DNA of 64,000 bases from Cliona cf. orientalis (Eukaryota > Porifera > Demospongiae > Clionaida > Clionaidae), in NCBI GenBank assembly GCA_963930775.1, contig OZ005689.1:620001-684000 (forward strand), written 5' to 3'. A model generated the notes under the pieces. The model did no database searches. It was not told where the DNA came from and saw nothing but the letters and a program-made list of their open reading frames with translations. This document shows positions 54,336 to 63,172 of this stretch, in pieces; the first letter of the stretch is position 1; each line of letters starts with the position of its first letter. The position numbers and the translations under genes were made by a program.

Positions 54336-56585
54336 TTATTCAATAGAAGCAAATTCTACTGAATTAATTCCAACATCACCACTAGTGTATCCTTCCACCA
54401 CCATCAGATGGTTGTCAGGGAGGACAACTGCAATACAGTTGTATCGTGGGGTCCCCATGTGGCTAATGACCTCCCAGGAGTCAGTGGTTGGGTTGTACAC
54501 GTGGACGGCTGTGGTGGGATCCCCATCTGAATCCTCCCCACCAATTGCTAGTAGTCGACCATGAATGGACACACAAGTGGTCTGTGTGACTGGTGGTGCT
54601 GCAACTTCCTTCCATAATCTAGCACCTCTAGATCTGTTCCTGAAACTGGCTAGAAATGATTTGCCGGATTGGAGGAGGGTTTGTAAGGAACATGTGTACA
54701 TGGTAGACTCCCCAAGGATGTAAATTTGATCACCACAGACTGATGCTGGAGCTAACATAAGTGGTTGAGGTAGAGCAGCAGCAGTGAACCACTGGAGAGT
54801 CTCAGTGTTCAGCACTTCAACTTCTTTGAGTCCAGATACATAGTGTAGTACAGATTCATTATTTTCCCCACCTGCTACAATTAGAGCTGCATTAGTGCAG
54901 AGTACAATTGTCCCAGACCGCTTTGTTGGCATGGGTGGAAATTCCTCAGTCCACCTCCTACCACAGCCCTCCCCAGTGAGGCTGAACAGCTGATTGGTGA
55001 TGGAAGCCTGTATATCATACCTACGGCCACCAACAAGAGTGAGTAGGTTCATGATGACGACTAAGGTGCAGCTGTATGTAGGGCTGCCTGGAAGTTGAGA
55101 CCAGCTGGAGGTGCTAATAGTGTAACAAAATACTCGAGGTGTTACTGTAACATACAGAGTACTGCCATCTGTAGAAGCATTGTATGATCCACACATCTTA
55201 CACGGTGCTTTCTCTCCTTTCCTCCATGTCAGCTTGATGCTGGTTCTCTCCTCCTTGGTACCAGATGATGGTCTCAGTTGCTCTAGTTCAGCGATTTGTC
55301 TCTGAAATTGAGCATTAGCTCGTTCACTCTCTTCCAGCTGCTGGTTGACACGTCCCAGCTCTCTCTTTAGTTGATTAACTTTTTCTGTCAGCTCCCTTCC
55401 CTTTTCACCAAATTGCTGTACTTGTTCACTCAGCTCAGCTATGATCAGTGAATTTTGTGCAATTGCATCATCTTTTTGTACAATGGCTTCCTCTTTCCTT
55501 GTGATAGTTTGATCCTTGTCTGCTAAGTGACTTTTTTGTGATTGAATAATCTGTTGAAGGCTTTGAACTTCTTGACTATGTTGCTGTCTCAGTGATCTTA
55601 GTTCCCTGTCTCTCTCATCACTTCTATCCTGCTCTGCTGTGCTTCTTGCTTCAACCACCATCGCACTCTCACTGTACTGTGGATCTTCTTTCAGAGCTGC
55701 TACTCTTTCACAAAGCTGCTGAGCTGAGAGGCGTTCAACATCCCTGTCCTTTAGGCAGTCGAGGGCAACTTGTTTGAGGGGATGGTTCGGCTCAATTGTA
55801 CTGATGTGGTTTTGCCGTCGTTCTATTTCTGGTACACATAGTTTCACAGCACCTTGAGGATAGCGTGGATCACTGAGTGTTATCAGCCTATCTCCAGGTT
55901 TGGGAAACTGTCGTGTTACAATCTGGACTATGATAACACCAAATGAAAAGCAATCAATCTTCTCTGTGTACACTGGTTTGTCTTGAACAGCTTCTGGAGG
56001 CATATAAACATCTGTGCCTGGACACATGGTGAAGGTAAGCTGAGTTGCTCGTGGGTTTTGATCTCCCAGACTTGCCATTCCAAAGTCGGTCACTTTGGCT
56101 CTCACATTACCAATCAGCAACACATTGTTGCTAGAGAGATCTCTGTGGACGATGCCATTGGAGTGGAGAAATGAGAGAGCGAGGGTGATGTCATGGCAGA
56201 TGTTGACCTGGATGTGGTGGGGGATTGGCTGTGGAGAGCTTTCCAGAAAGTGTGTCAGGCTATCATCCATCAGCTCCATTAGAAGTGTTGGGAGTCCAGT
56301 GTCAGGATCTCGATAAATGCCCAGATATTGGACAATATTTGGGTGTCTTATGGTGCTCAAGAACTCGCACTCTTGCTCAAACCTCCTCATTGGTAGCCTG
56401 TGCTCTCGCTGAGGTGCTATTAGCTGCTGTGCAATTGGATCAAGGAGTGTTTCGTGTATGAGTTTAGCAGCACATGGGAGGTCATCACATTTTGCTCTAC
56501 ACACTTTTCCATAAGATCCAATGCCGAGGGTATCGTCCTTTAAAAGTTGGATACTTTTGAATGCCATCTGTTTCTGTTGAGCCAT
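54336..56585 (-). CDS. K9: intact kinase-coiled coil-kelch protein
   Basis: 749 codons in one exon, start MAQQKQMAFKSIQLLK. The kinase is complete: GIGSYG 21-26, Lys41, HRDLSSNN from 147, DFGMASLG from 167, MPPEA. Type-A linker (SDPRYPQGAVKLC). Four heptad modules (KDQTITR, KEEAIVQ, KDDAIAQ, NSLIIAE), and the 'DRLERQLG' block is altered to KVNQLKRELG. The kelch propeller is complete; blade 3 carries an insertion (HYVSGLKEVEV) and blade 4 has the single TCTAGA unit (FRNRSRGAR) whose expansion broke K1. Ends NSVEFASIE. Together with K5 it is one of the two copies with every catalytic motif and every blade in place. Confidence 0.93.
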   Translation of the reverse strand: MAQQKQMAFKSIQLLKDDTLGIGSYGKVCRAKCDDLPCAAKLIHETLLDPIAQQLIAPQREHRLPMRRFEQECEFLSTIRHPNIVQYLGIYRDPDTGLPTLLMELMDDSLTHFLESSPQPIPHHIQVNICHDITLALSFLHSNGIVHRDLSSNNVLLIGNVRAKVTDFGMASLGDQNPRATQLTFTMCPGTDVYMPPEAVQDKPVYTEKIDCFSFGVIIVQIVTRQFPKPGDRLITLSDPRYPQGAVKLCVPEIERRQNHISTIEPNHPLKQVALDCLKDRDVERLSAQQLCERVAALKEDPQYSESAMVVEARSTAEQDRSDERDRELRSLRQQHSQEVQSLQQIIQSQKSHLADKDQTITRKEEAIVQKDDAIAQNSLIIAELSEQVQQFGEKGRELTEKVNQLKRELGRVNQQLEESERANAQFQRQIAELEQLRPSSGTKEERTSIKLTWRKGEKAPCKMCGSYNASTDGSTLYVTVTPRVFCYTISTSSWSQLPGSPTYSCTLVVIMNLLTLVGGRRYDIQASITNQLFSLTGEGCGRRWTEEFPPMPTKRSGTIVLCTNAALIVAGGENNESVLHYVSGLKEVEVLNTETLQWFTAAALPQPLMLAPASVCGDQIYILGESTMYTCSLQTLLQSGKSFLASFRNRSRGARLWKEVAAPPVTQTTCVSIHGRLLAIGGEDSDGDPTTAVHVYNPTTDSWEVISHMGTPRYNCIAVVLPDNHLMVVEGYTSGDVGINSVEFASIE

Positions 56586-57269
56586 CGTTGATTCCCTGAT
56601 GCTATGTTGGATAGGGTGTTGATTCTAGCTATGCTGGTGGATGCAGTCTACTCACGTGTAGAGGATATTTTTATAACACATGTACGAAACAAAATACGCT
56701 ATTATTTTCTTTAGCTACTTTTTAGCTACATACACTTGCGTTCTTTTGAAACTTAGTTACGTGATCAATCGTAGTTGTTGACTCTGATTAGGATGATTCA
56801 GAAGTGTTTTGATTTTTCATACGACATCATGGCATTACTTTTTAGGCGATATATTATTCATTCAAGTCAGTTTCGATTTGTTTATCTCTGGATTGGGATT
56901 TTGTTTTGATGATAATCAATAAACTGTTGTAGCTAGCTATATAGCTATATGAAAATGTTTGTTGATCTAGAAAACTTCTCAATCAACAATTTTACCTGTG
57001 TACACAAAATGTCTGATTTCTTACTTAGCTACCGAGTGTAGAGAGCGATCTAGAATAAACACACAGTTACACAGTACACCATGCGCAAGAGGTAAAGCAA
57101 TCGGTCACATCGTCATCGTTAGTACAAAAATCATGGCCATAATACTATCTTGAGATATTATAGGCATTTGACTCGTAAGTTCATTGACAATCGAATTGGG
57201 TGAAAAATTCACTGGATGAAAATATGGATTTCAAGATATTTGCAAAAATTTTGCCCTATCCTCTGCCGA
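56586..57269. other. 5' flank of K9
   Basis: A weaker form of the conserved upstream block at 56700-56840 ('GACTCTGATTAGGATGA', 'AGTGTTTTGATTTTTC'). 57110-57290 belongs to the dispersed repeat also seen in receptor intron 3 (34755-35010). Confidence 0.45.
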
Positions 57270-57520
57270 ACATAGCCTTCTCCTCCCATATTGCTGTTGT
57301 CCAGCTATATAGCTATTGCAACTAATGCTATTGAATGATATATTAGCTAGCTATACATGATTACTTTCTACCGAATTCACCCTTAGCTAGTTATTACATA
57401 ATAGCTCCCAGTCACAAGATACGTTCATAATGTGGCCGCCCAATTCTTAATGAACGTAACTAGGAACAGTGATTACACTGTCATTAATTAATTTCTTTTA
57501 TTATAGCTAGTCCTTATAGT
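57270..57520 (-). pseudogene. Relic of a K1-type gene head and upstream region
   Basis: Similar to 3580-3790: 'CCTTCTCCTCC.....TTGCTGTTGTC.AGC' (first codons of K1), then 'TTCACCCTTAGCTAGTTATTA' and 'CACAAGATACGT'. The gene body is gone. It shows that a K1-type copy existed here. Confidence 0.55.
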
Positions 57521-57547
57521 TATGGTATTTACCATAGTTATATCCAC

Positions 57548-57852
57548 AGCATGCCTGCGTAGCCAGACTTTTTAAAAGGGGGTGCACATGTGTATGGATT
57601 TAGTGTCTACTATAATAATTATTATGCATGTATTGGTCACAACTGCTTATTGATTGAGGTGTGATGTTTATTAGCTGCACTAAGTGTGGTTTTGTCAAGC
57701 TGATAGAGAGGACAGCATGCAGCCTCAGTCTATTGTTCATGCAATTAAGAACTTCTGTGAAATGACATGCAATTATTAGGCTGAAAAAAGCGGGGTGCAC
57801 GTGCACCCCCTGCACCCCCCCCCCCCCCCCCCCCCCCCGCCTACGGGCCTGA
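57548..57852. mobile_element. Probable MITE with poly(C) run
   Basis: The ends 'GCCTGCGTAGCCAG..GGGGGTGCAC' and 'GTGCACCCCCTGCACC(C)n.GCCTACGGGCCTG' are imperfect inverted copies. A C-run lies at 57816-57838. The right end adjoins the start of the segmental duplication. Confidence 0.45.
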
Positions 57853-58261
57853 ATATATTATTATTCTGCAATTAAATGACATAATAATACTGTTCAGTGT
57901 TCATGTATCTTTTCTCTTCTTTGTAGAATATCAAGATACCTCAATAGTACTGATGAGGTAATGTGATAGTATTGTATGTAAGCATTGGTGCACTGCCCTT
58001 TCCCTATTTCTTTCTCTAATATGAAATTTCTCTTACAGTTTGCACTGATAATACTTACACCATGTTTTTGTATTTAATGTTGAGGCTTTCCACATAACAT
58101 TAGCTATGATAATACCAGTATTCTCATTTTCTTGTACTACGTGTTCACTGTAATGGGGAAAGTGATTGGATTGCATGCAATGTAGGCAAAGGTTGTTAGA
58201 TCATGCTGCAAGGGGAGGATCCTATCTCAACGAGATCTACATGAGGTGGTAGCTGACTCAT

Positions 58262-58740
58262 CAAAAAATAGTTTCCTCTTTCCTTGTGATAGTTTGACCC
58301 TTGTCTGCTAAGCAACTTGTTTGTGATTGAATAATCCATTGAAGGCCTGACAATGTTGCAGTCTCAATGATCTTAGTTCCCTGTCTCTCTCATCACTGTT
58401 ATCCTGCTCTGCTGTGCTCCTTGCTTCAATCACCTTCACACTCTCACTGTACTGTCGATCTTCTTTCAGAGCTGCATGCTACTCTTTCACAGAGCTGCTG
58501 AGCTGAGGGGCGTACAGCATCCCTGTCCTTTAAGCAGTCAAGGGCAACTTACTTGAGGGGGTAGTTTGGATCAATGTGGTGTTACCGTCATTCTATTTCT
58601 GGTAGCTACATGCAGTTTCACAGCATCTTGAGGAAAGCATGGATCATCGAGTGTTATCTGCCGATCTCCAGGTTTGGGAAACTAGTGAATCCTCCCACTA
58701 CCATTAGTCAATTATCAGGAAGAACAGCTGCAATACAACG
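58262..58740 (-). pseudogene. K-gene relic, duplicate of 15180-15640
   Basis: Same structure as its paralogue (coiled-coil start, post-kinase region, type-A linker, jump to the last kelch blade). It retains about 18 bases ('GTTTGGATCAATGTGGT') lost in the other copy. Confidence 0.75.
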
Positions 58741-58808
58741 ACTGTAACTATTAAATTTTTGAACATGCATACAATCTATGTTTAACCTTTTAACACACTG
58801 TTATGATA

Positions 58809-61112
58809 TTAATTAGAAGCAAATTCTACAGATTTAGTTCCAAACAAGTCACTAGCTGTAGTGTATCCTCCCACCACCATCAGTTGGTTGTTAGGGAGGG
58901 CAGCTGCAATACAATTGTATCGTGGTGTCCCCATGTGGCTAATGACCTCCCAGGAGTCAGTAGTTGGGTTGTACACGTGAATGGCTGAGGTGGATTTCCC
59001 ATCTGAATCCTTCCCACCAATTGCTAGCAGTTGATCACAAATAGACACGCAAGAAGTGTTTGTGACTGGTGGTACAGCAACTTCTTTCCATACTCTAGGT
59101 ATTCTATTCCTAAATCTGGGTAGAAATGACCTCAATGTGCAGGATTCGATGAGAGCTTGCAAGGAACACGTGAACATGTTTGACTCCCCCAGGATGAAAA
59201 TTCGGTTGCCACTGATTGATGCTGGAGCATGTGATAGTGGTTGAGGTAGAGCAGCAGCAGTGGACCACTGGAGAGTCTCAGTGTTCATTACTTCGACTGT
59301 TTGTAGTTCAGATACTGTATTCCCCCCTCCTACAATTAGAGCTATTTCAGAACACAGAGTAATCGTCCCATATCGCTTCGTTGGCATGGGTGGAAATTCC
59401 TCAGTCCACTTCCTACCACTGCCTTCCCCAGTGAGGCTGAAAAGTCGATTGGTGATGACACCATCATAGTCATAGCCACCAACAACAGTGAGGAGGTTAT
59501 TGATGATGACTGAGCGATAGCTGTAAGTAGGGCATTCTGGAAGTCGAGACCAGCTGGAGCTGCTAATAGTGTAGCATAACATATTATGATCAGTCATTAT
59601 TTGCCGAATATACAGAGTACTAACATCCACAGCTGCACAGTATGATCCATTCATCTCACACGGTGCTTTCTCTCCCTCCCTCCATTTCAGCTTGATGCTG
59701 GCTCTCTGCTCTTTGCTGCTGCATGATGCATCTGTGGCTGGTCTCAGTTGCTTTAGTTCAGCAATTTGTCCCTGAAATCGAGCATTATCTCGTTCACTCT
59801 CTCTCAGCTGCTGGTTGACACATCCCAGCTGTCTCTCTAGTCGATCAATCTCCTCAACTTTCTTTGTTAGCTCTCTCACCTTTTCTCTCAATCGCTGTGA
59901 TTCTTGTCTTACCTCAGCAATGACTTTATCGTTTTTTGCAATGATATCTTCTTTTTGTGCAATCATTTCTTCTTTTTCTCTCATCATTTGACTATTTTGG
60001 GCAATGGTTTGCTCTTTTCTTGCAATAGTTTGATCCTTTTCTGCTAATAAGTGACTTATGTGTGGTTGAATAATTTGTTGGAGGCCTTGAATTTGCTGAA
60101 TATATTGCTGTCTCAATGATCTTAGTTCCCTGTCTCTCTCATCACTATTATTCCGCTTTGCTGTGCTTCTTGATTCAATCACCTTCACACTCTCGCTGTA
60201 CCGTCGATCTTCTTTCAGAACTGCTACTCTTTCACAGAGCTGCTGAGCTGAGGGGCGTTCAATATCCCTGTCCTTTAGGCAGTCGAGGGCAATTTGTTTG
60301 AGGGGATGGTCTGGGTCAATTTCATCAATGTGATTTTGTCGTCGCTCGAGTTCTGGTATAGGCACTTCTACTATTGGTGGTAATCCTGGTTGATTGCATT
60401 GAATTTCCTTTCGGCGATCTTCAGGTTTGGGAAACTGTCGTGTTACAATCTGGACAGCAATGACACCAAACGAGAAGCAGTCAATCTTCTCTGTGTACAC
60501 TGGCTTATCTTTGATAACTTCTGGAGGCATGTAGACATCTGAGCCTGGACACATGATGAAGGTGAGCTGCGTTGCTCGTGGATTTTGATCGCCCAGCCTT
60601 GCCATTCCAAAGTCGGTCACTTTGGCTCTCATATTACCTATCAGCAATACGTTGTTGCTGGAGAGACCTCTGTGGACAATGCTATTGGAGTGAAGAAATG
60701 AGAGAGCAAGAGTGATATCATGGCAGATGTTGATTTGGATGTGGTAGGGGATCGGCTGTGGAGAGCTTTCCAGAAAGTGGGTCAGGCTATCGTCCATCAG
60801 CTCCATTAGAAGTGCTGGGAGGCCAGTATCAGGATCTCGATAAATACCCAGATATTGGACAATATTTGGGTGTCTTATGGTGCTCAAGAACTCACACTCT
60901 TGTTCAAACCTCCTCATTGGTAGCCTGTGCTCTCTCTGAGATTCTATTTGCTGCTGTGTGGTTGGATCAAAGAGGGTTTCGTGTACGAGTTTAGCAGCAC
61001 AGATGAGGTCATCACATTTTGCTTTACACACTTTTTCATATGATCCAATACCGAGGGTCTTGTTCTTTAAAAGTCGGATGCTATTGAATGCAATCTGTTT
61101 CTGCTGAGCCAT
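58809..61112 (-). CDS. K10: kelch-coiled coil protein with degenerate kinase
   Basis: 767 open codons, start MAQQKQIAFNSIRLLK, the longest copy. Two catalytic elements have changed: the P-loop reads GIGSYE at 21-26 (third Gly to Glu; GGA to GAA) and the catalytic loop reads HRGLSSNN at 147-154 (Asp149 to Gly; GAT to GGT). MPPEA is MPPEV. Lys41 and DFG 167-169 remain. By kinase convention, loss of the HRD aspartate predicts no phosphotransfer, so it is probably a pseudokinase. Linker type B ('GLPPIVEVPIPELE'). Six heptad modules, the most in the array (KDQTIAR, KEQTIAQ, NSQMMRE, KEEMIAQ, KEDIIAK, NDKVIAE). Full kelch propeller ending KSVEFASN. Its duplicate K4 has intact catalytic residues but a frameshift. 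Confidence 0.93.
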   Translation of the reverse strand: MAQQKQIAFNSIRLLKNKTLGIGSYEKVCKAKCDDLICAAKLVHETLFDPTTQQQIESQREHRLPMRRFEQECEFLSTIRHPNIVQYLGIYRDPDTGLPALLMELMDDSLTHFLESSPQPIPYHIQINICHDITLALSFLHSNSIVHRGLSSNNVLLIGNMRAKVTDFGMARLGDQNPRATQLTFIMCPGSDVYMPPEVIKDKPVYTEKIDCFSFGVIAVQIVTRQFPKPEDRRKEIQCNQPGLPPIVEVPIPELERRQNHIDEIDPDHPLKQIALDCLKDRDIERPSAQQLCERVAVLKEDRRYSESVKVIESRSTAKRNNSDERDRELRSLRQQYIQQIQGLQQIIQPHISHLLAEKDQTIARKEQTIAQNSQMMREKEEMIAQKEDIIAKNDKVIAEVRQESQRLREKVRELTKKVEEIDRLERQLGCVNQQLRESERDNARFQGQIAELKQLRPATDASCSSKEQRASIKLKWREGEKAPCEMNGSYCAAVDVSTLYIRQIMTDHNMLCYTISSSSWSRLPECPTYSYRSVIINNLLTVVGGYDYDGVITNRLFSLTGEGSGRKWTEEFPPMPTKRYGTITLCSEIALIVGGGNTVSELQTVEVMNTETLQWSTAAALPQPLSHAPASISGNRIFILGESNMFTCSLQALIESCTLRSFLPRFRNRIPRVWKEVAVPPVTNTSCVSICDQLLAIGGKDSDGKSTSAIHVYNPTTDSWEVISHMGTPRYNCIAAALPNNQLMVVGGYTTASDLFGTKSVEFASN

Positions 61113-61924
61113 TTTTTGATACCCTTATTATAATAAAGATGTTATGTACTGGGTGTCAATTTTAGTGTGGTATGGTTTGCTCATACACAGAGAGGGGATT
61201 CTTTACTATCCATATAATGTTACTACTACTACTGAGCTATGCGGATTGTTTTCACCAGTAGCTTGCCTGTTTTGTAGCTATATAGCTAGCTACACTTGAA
61301 AACCACACCACGTTTAGCTGTTGACTCAGAATAGAATGATGCTGAAATGTTTTTCTTTCACTGTATCAGAGTTTTTCACAACATTATTAATTGTATTATT
61401 ATAGCTATTTAGCAATATCAATCTATGAATATTATCAAGGGAAGAGGGAGAGGGCATATAACTGGCACCTGGCAAAATTCAAATCCATAGGGTAATAAAA
61501 AGAGTAAAATGTACATTATCAGTCTATAATATAGCACTTATATATAGTGCCGATGATGCAGTCCAGACAGCAGCTGTTACTATAATTAGTTATAAACCAC
61601 TGTCCAATTTGAATTTTGCTAGGTACACTATCATGTATGGCAGTTACATGCCCTCTCCCCCTTTGGGGTCTATAAGCCCTTGATATTATTTAAACAAGTC
61701 AGTAGCTAATTTACTTGTGACTCTGTCCCAACGAGGGGGAAGCTTCTGACTCTGCTGAGAAACAGAGCATCTTCTAACCACACTCCTCACTCGTATCGAT
61801 CTGTCATACACCATGATAGCATTGCTTCAGTGTGAAATTGGGCCTCAATATCACATACAGTCAGCACAGTATAGCACCACTGATGTATTTAGTACTCACG
61901 GTGCCTCCCTCCACCCTCTGGGGG
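61113..61924. other. 5' flank of K10
   Basis: Duplicate of 18011-19324. It holds the conserved upstream block (61240-61390) and the foldback pair 'AGAGGGCATATAACTG' / 'CAGTTACATGCCCTCTCCC' (61450-61660). It lacks the 488-base composite insertion of the other copy. Confidence 0.5.
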
Positions 61925-63112
61925 GCACTTGACCTGGACAGTACCATAGTGGTTGAGGTAAATCAACAGCAGTGGACCACTGGAGAGTCTAGTATTAATT
62001 ACTTCAATTGTTCGTAATTTAGATTCGTTCTTGAGTCTAGATCTCCCTCCTACAATTACAGCTGCTCCAGTGCATAGTAAAATTGTCTTGTACCCTGACT
62101 GACTTTATTGGTGGCTGGAATTCCTCAGTCCACCTCCTACACCACCTATGGCCACCAATATTAAAGATTGAGGAAGTTTTTGATGATGACTGAGGGACAT
62201 TTGAAGATAGGGGCTCAGGGGCGGATCCAGGACATCAAGTTGGGGGGATCATAGACTAAATAATCGCGCGCAAAGCGCGGGCAAAATTTTTGGCCCCGCC
62301 CACTTTTGTAAAGACCACGCCCTCATTGTTGCCGCGAACGAGACAAACAGCCCGAGATGTCAATGGAACCCGACTTTTTCATCGTACAAACAGGTTTTTA
62401 GCTATATTTTGTATCAGATCATGGTTCATTAGTTGAAGAGAGGGTGATAAAGCTGGCTGTTTAGCCAAGCACAGCAAGCTGGCTGGTACAAGATGTTCAG
62501 CCCTGGAAGCGGGGGTCATCTGCCCCCCATGACCCCCCCTGGATCCGCCCCTGGGGCTGACTGGAAGATGAGACCAGCTGGAGATGCTGATAGTGTAACA
62601 AAATGCTTGAAGATTTAGGATAACATAATAATATTATAGAGTAGCTACTGCCACCTACAGCTGCATTGTATATGATTACATGTTGCTCTCTCCCCCTCCC
62701 TCCATGTCAGCTTGATGCTGGATGATGTATCTGTGGCTGGTCTCAATTGCTCTAGTTCAGCAATTCATCTCTGAAATTGAGCAATAACTCATTCACTCTC
62801 TTCCAGCTGCTGGTTGACTCGTCCCAGCTGTCTCTCTAGTCGATCAATCTCCTCAACTTTCTCAGCTCTTTCTCCTTTTCTCCTAGCTAATTGTTGCTGT
62901 GCTTGTTGTCTCAGCTCAGCTATGGTTTCATCCTTTTGTGTAATTATCTATTTGATACTTCTCTGCTAAGTGACTTGTTTGCAATTGAATAATCTGTTTA
63001 AAACCTTCAACTTGCTCACTATGTTGCTGTCTCAGTGATCTTAATTCCCTGTCTCTCTCATCACTCTATCCTGCTCTGCTGTGCTTCTTGCTTCAACCAC
63101 CCTCACACTCAC
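61925..63112 (-). pseudogene. K-gene relic, duplicate of 19325-20393
   Basis: Kelch blades 1-3 and coiled coil only, with several frame breaks. Interrupted by a MITE (62216-62553) that the duplicate lacks, and lacking the Harbinger-type MITE that the duplicate has. Confidence 0.75.
62216..62553. mobile_element. MITE with CAGGGGCGGATCCAGG ends
   Basis: 338 bases with 16-base perfect inverted ends. Flanked by GGGCT on both sides (62211-62215, 62554-62558). The empty site is at about 19817. The interior has a CG-rich 'ATCGCGCGCAAAGCGCGGG' motif. The ends resemble those of widespread hAT-like MITEs, but the target repeat looks shorter than the usual 8 bases, so the superfamily is unsure. Confidence 0.8.
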
Positions 63113-63172
63113 ATTGTGAATAATTATTCAATTCATGGTCACATTGGTGCATGCAGTGTCAAAATAATATTA

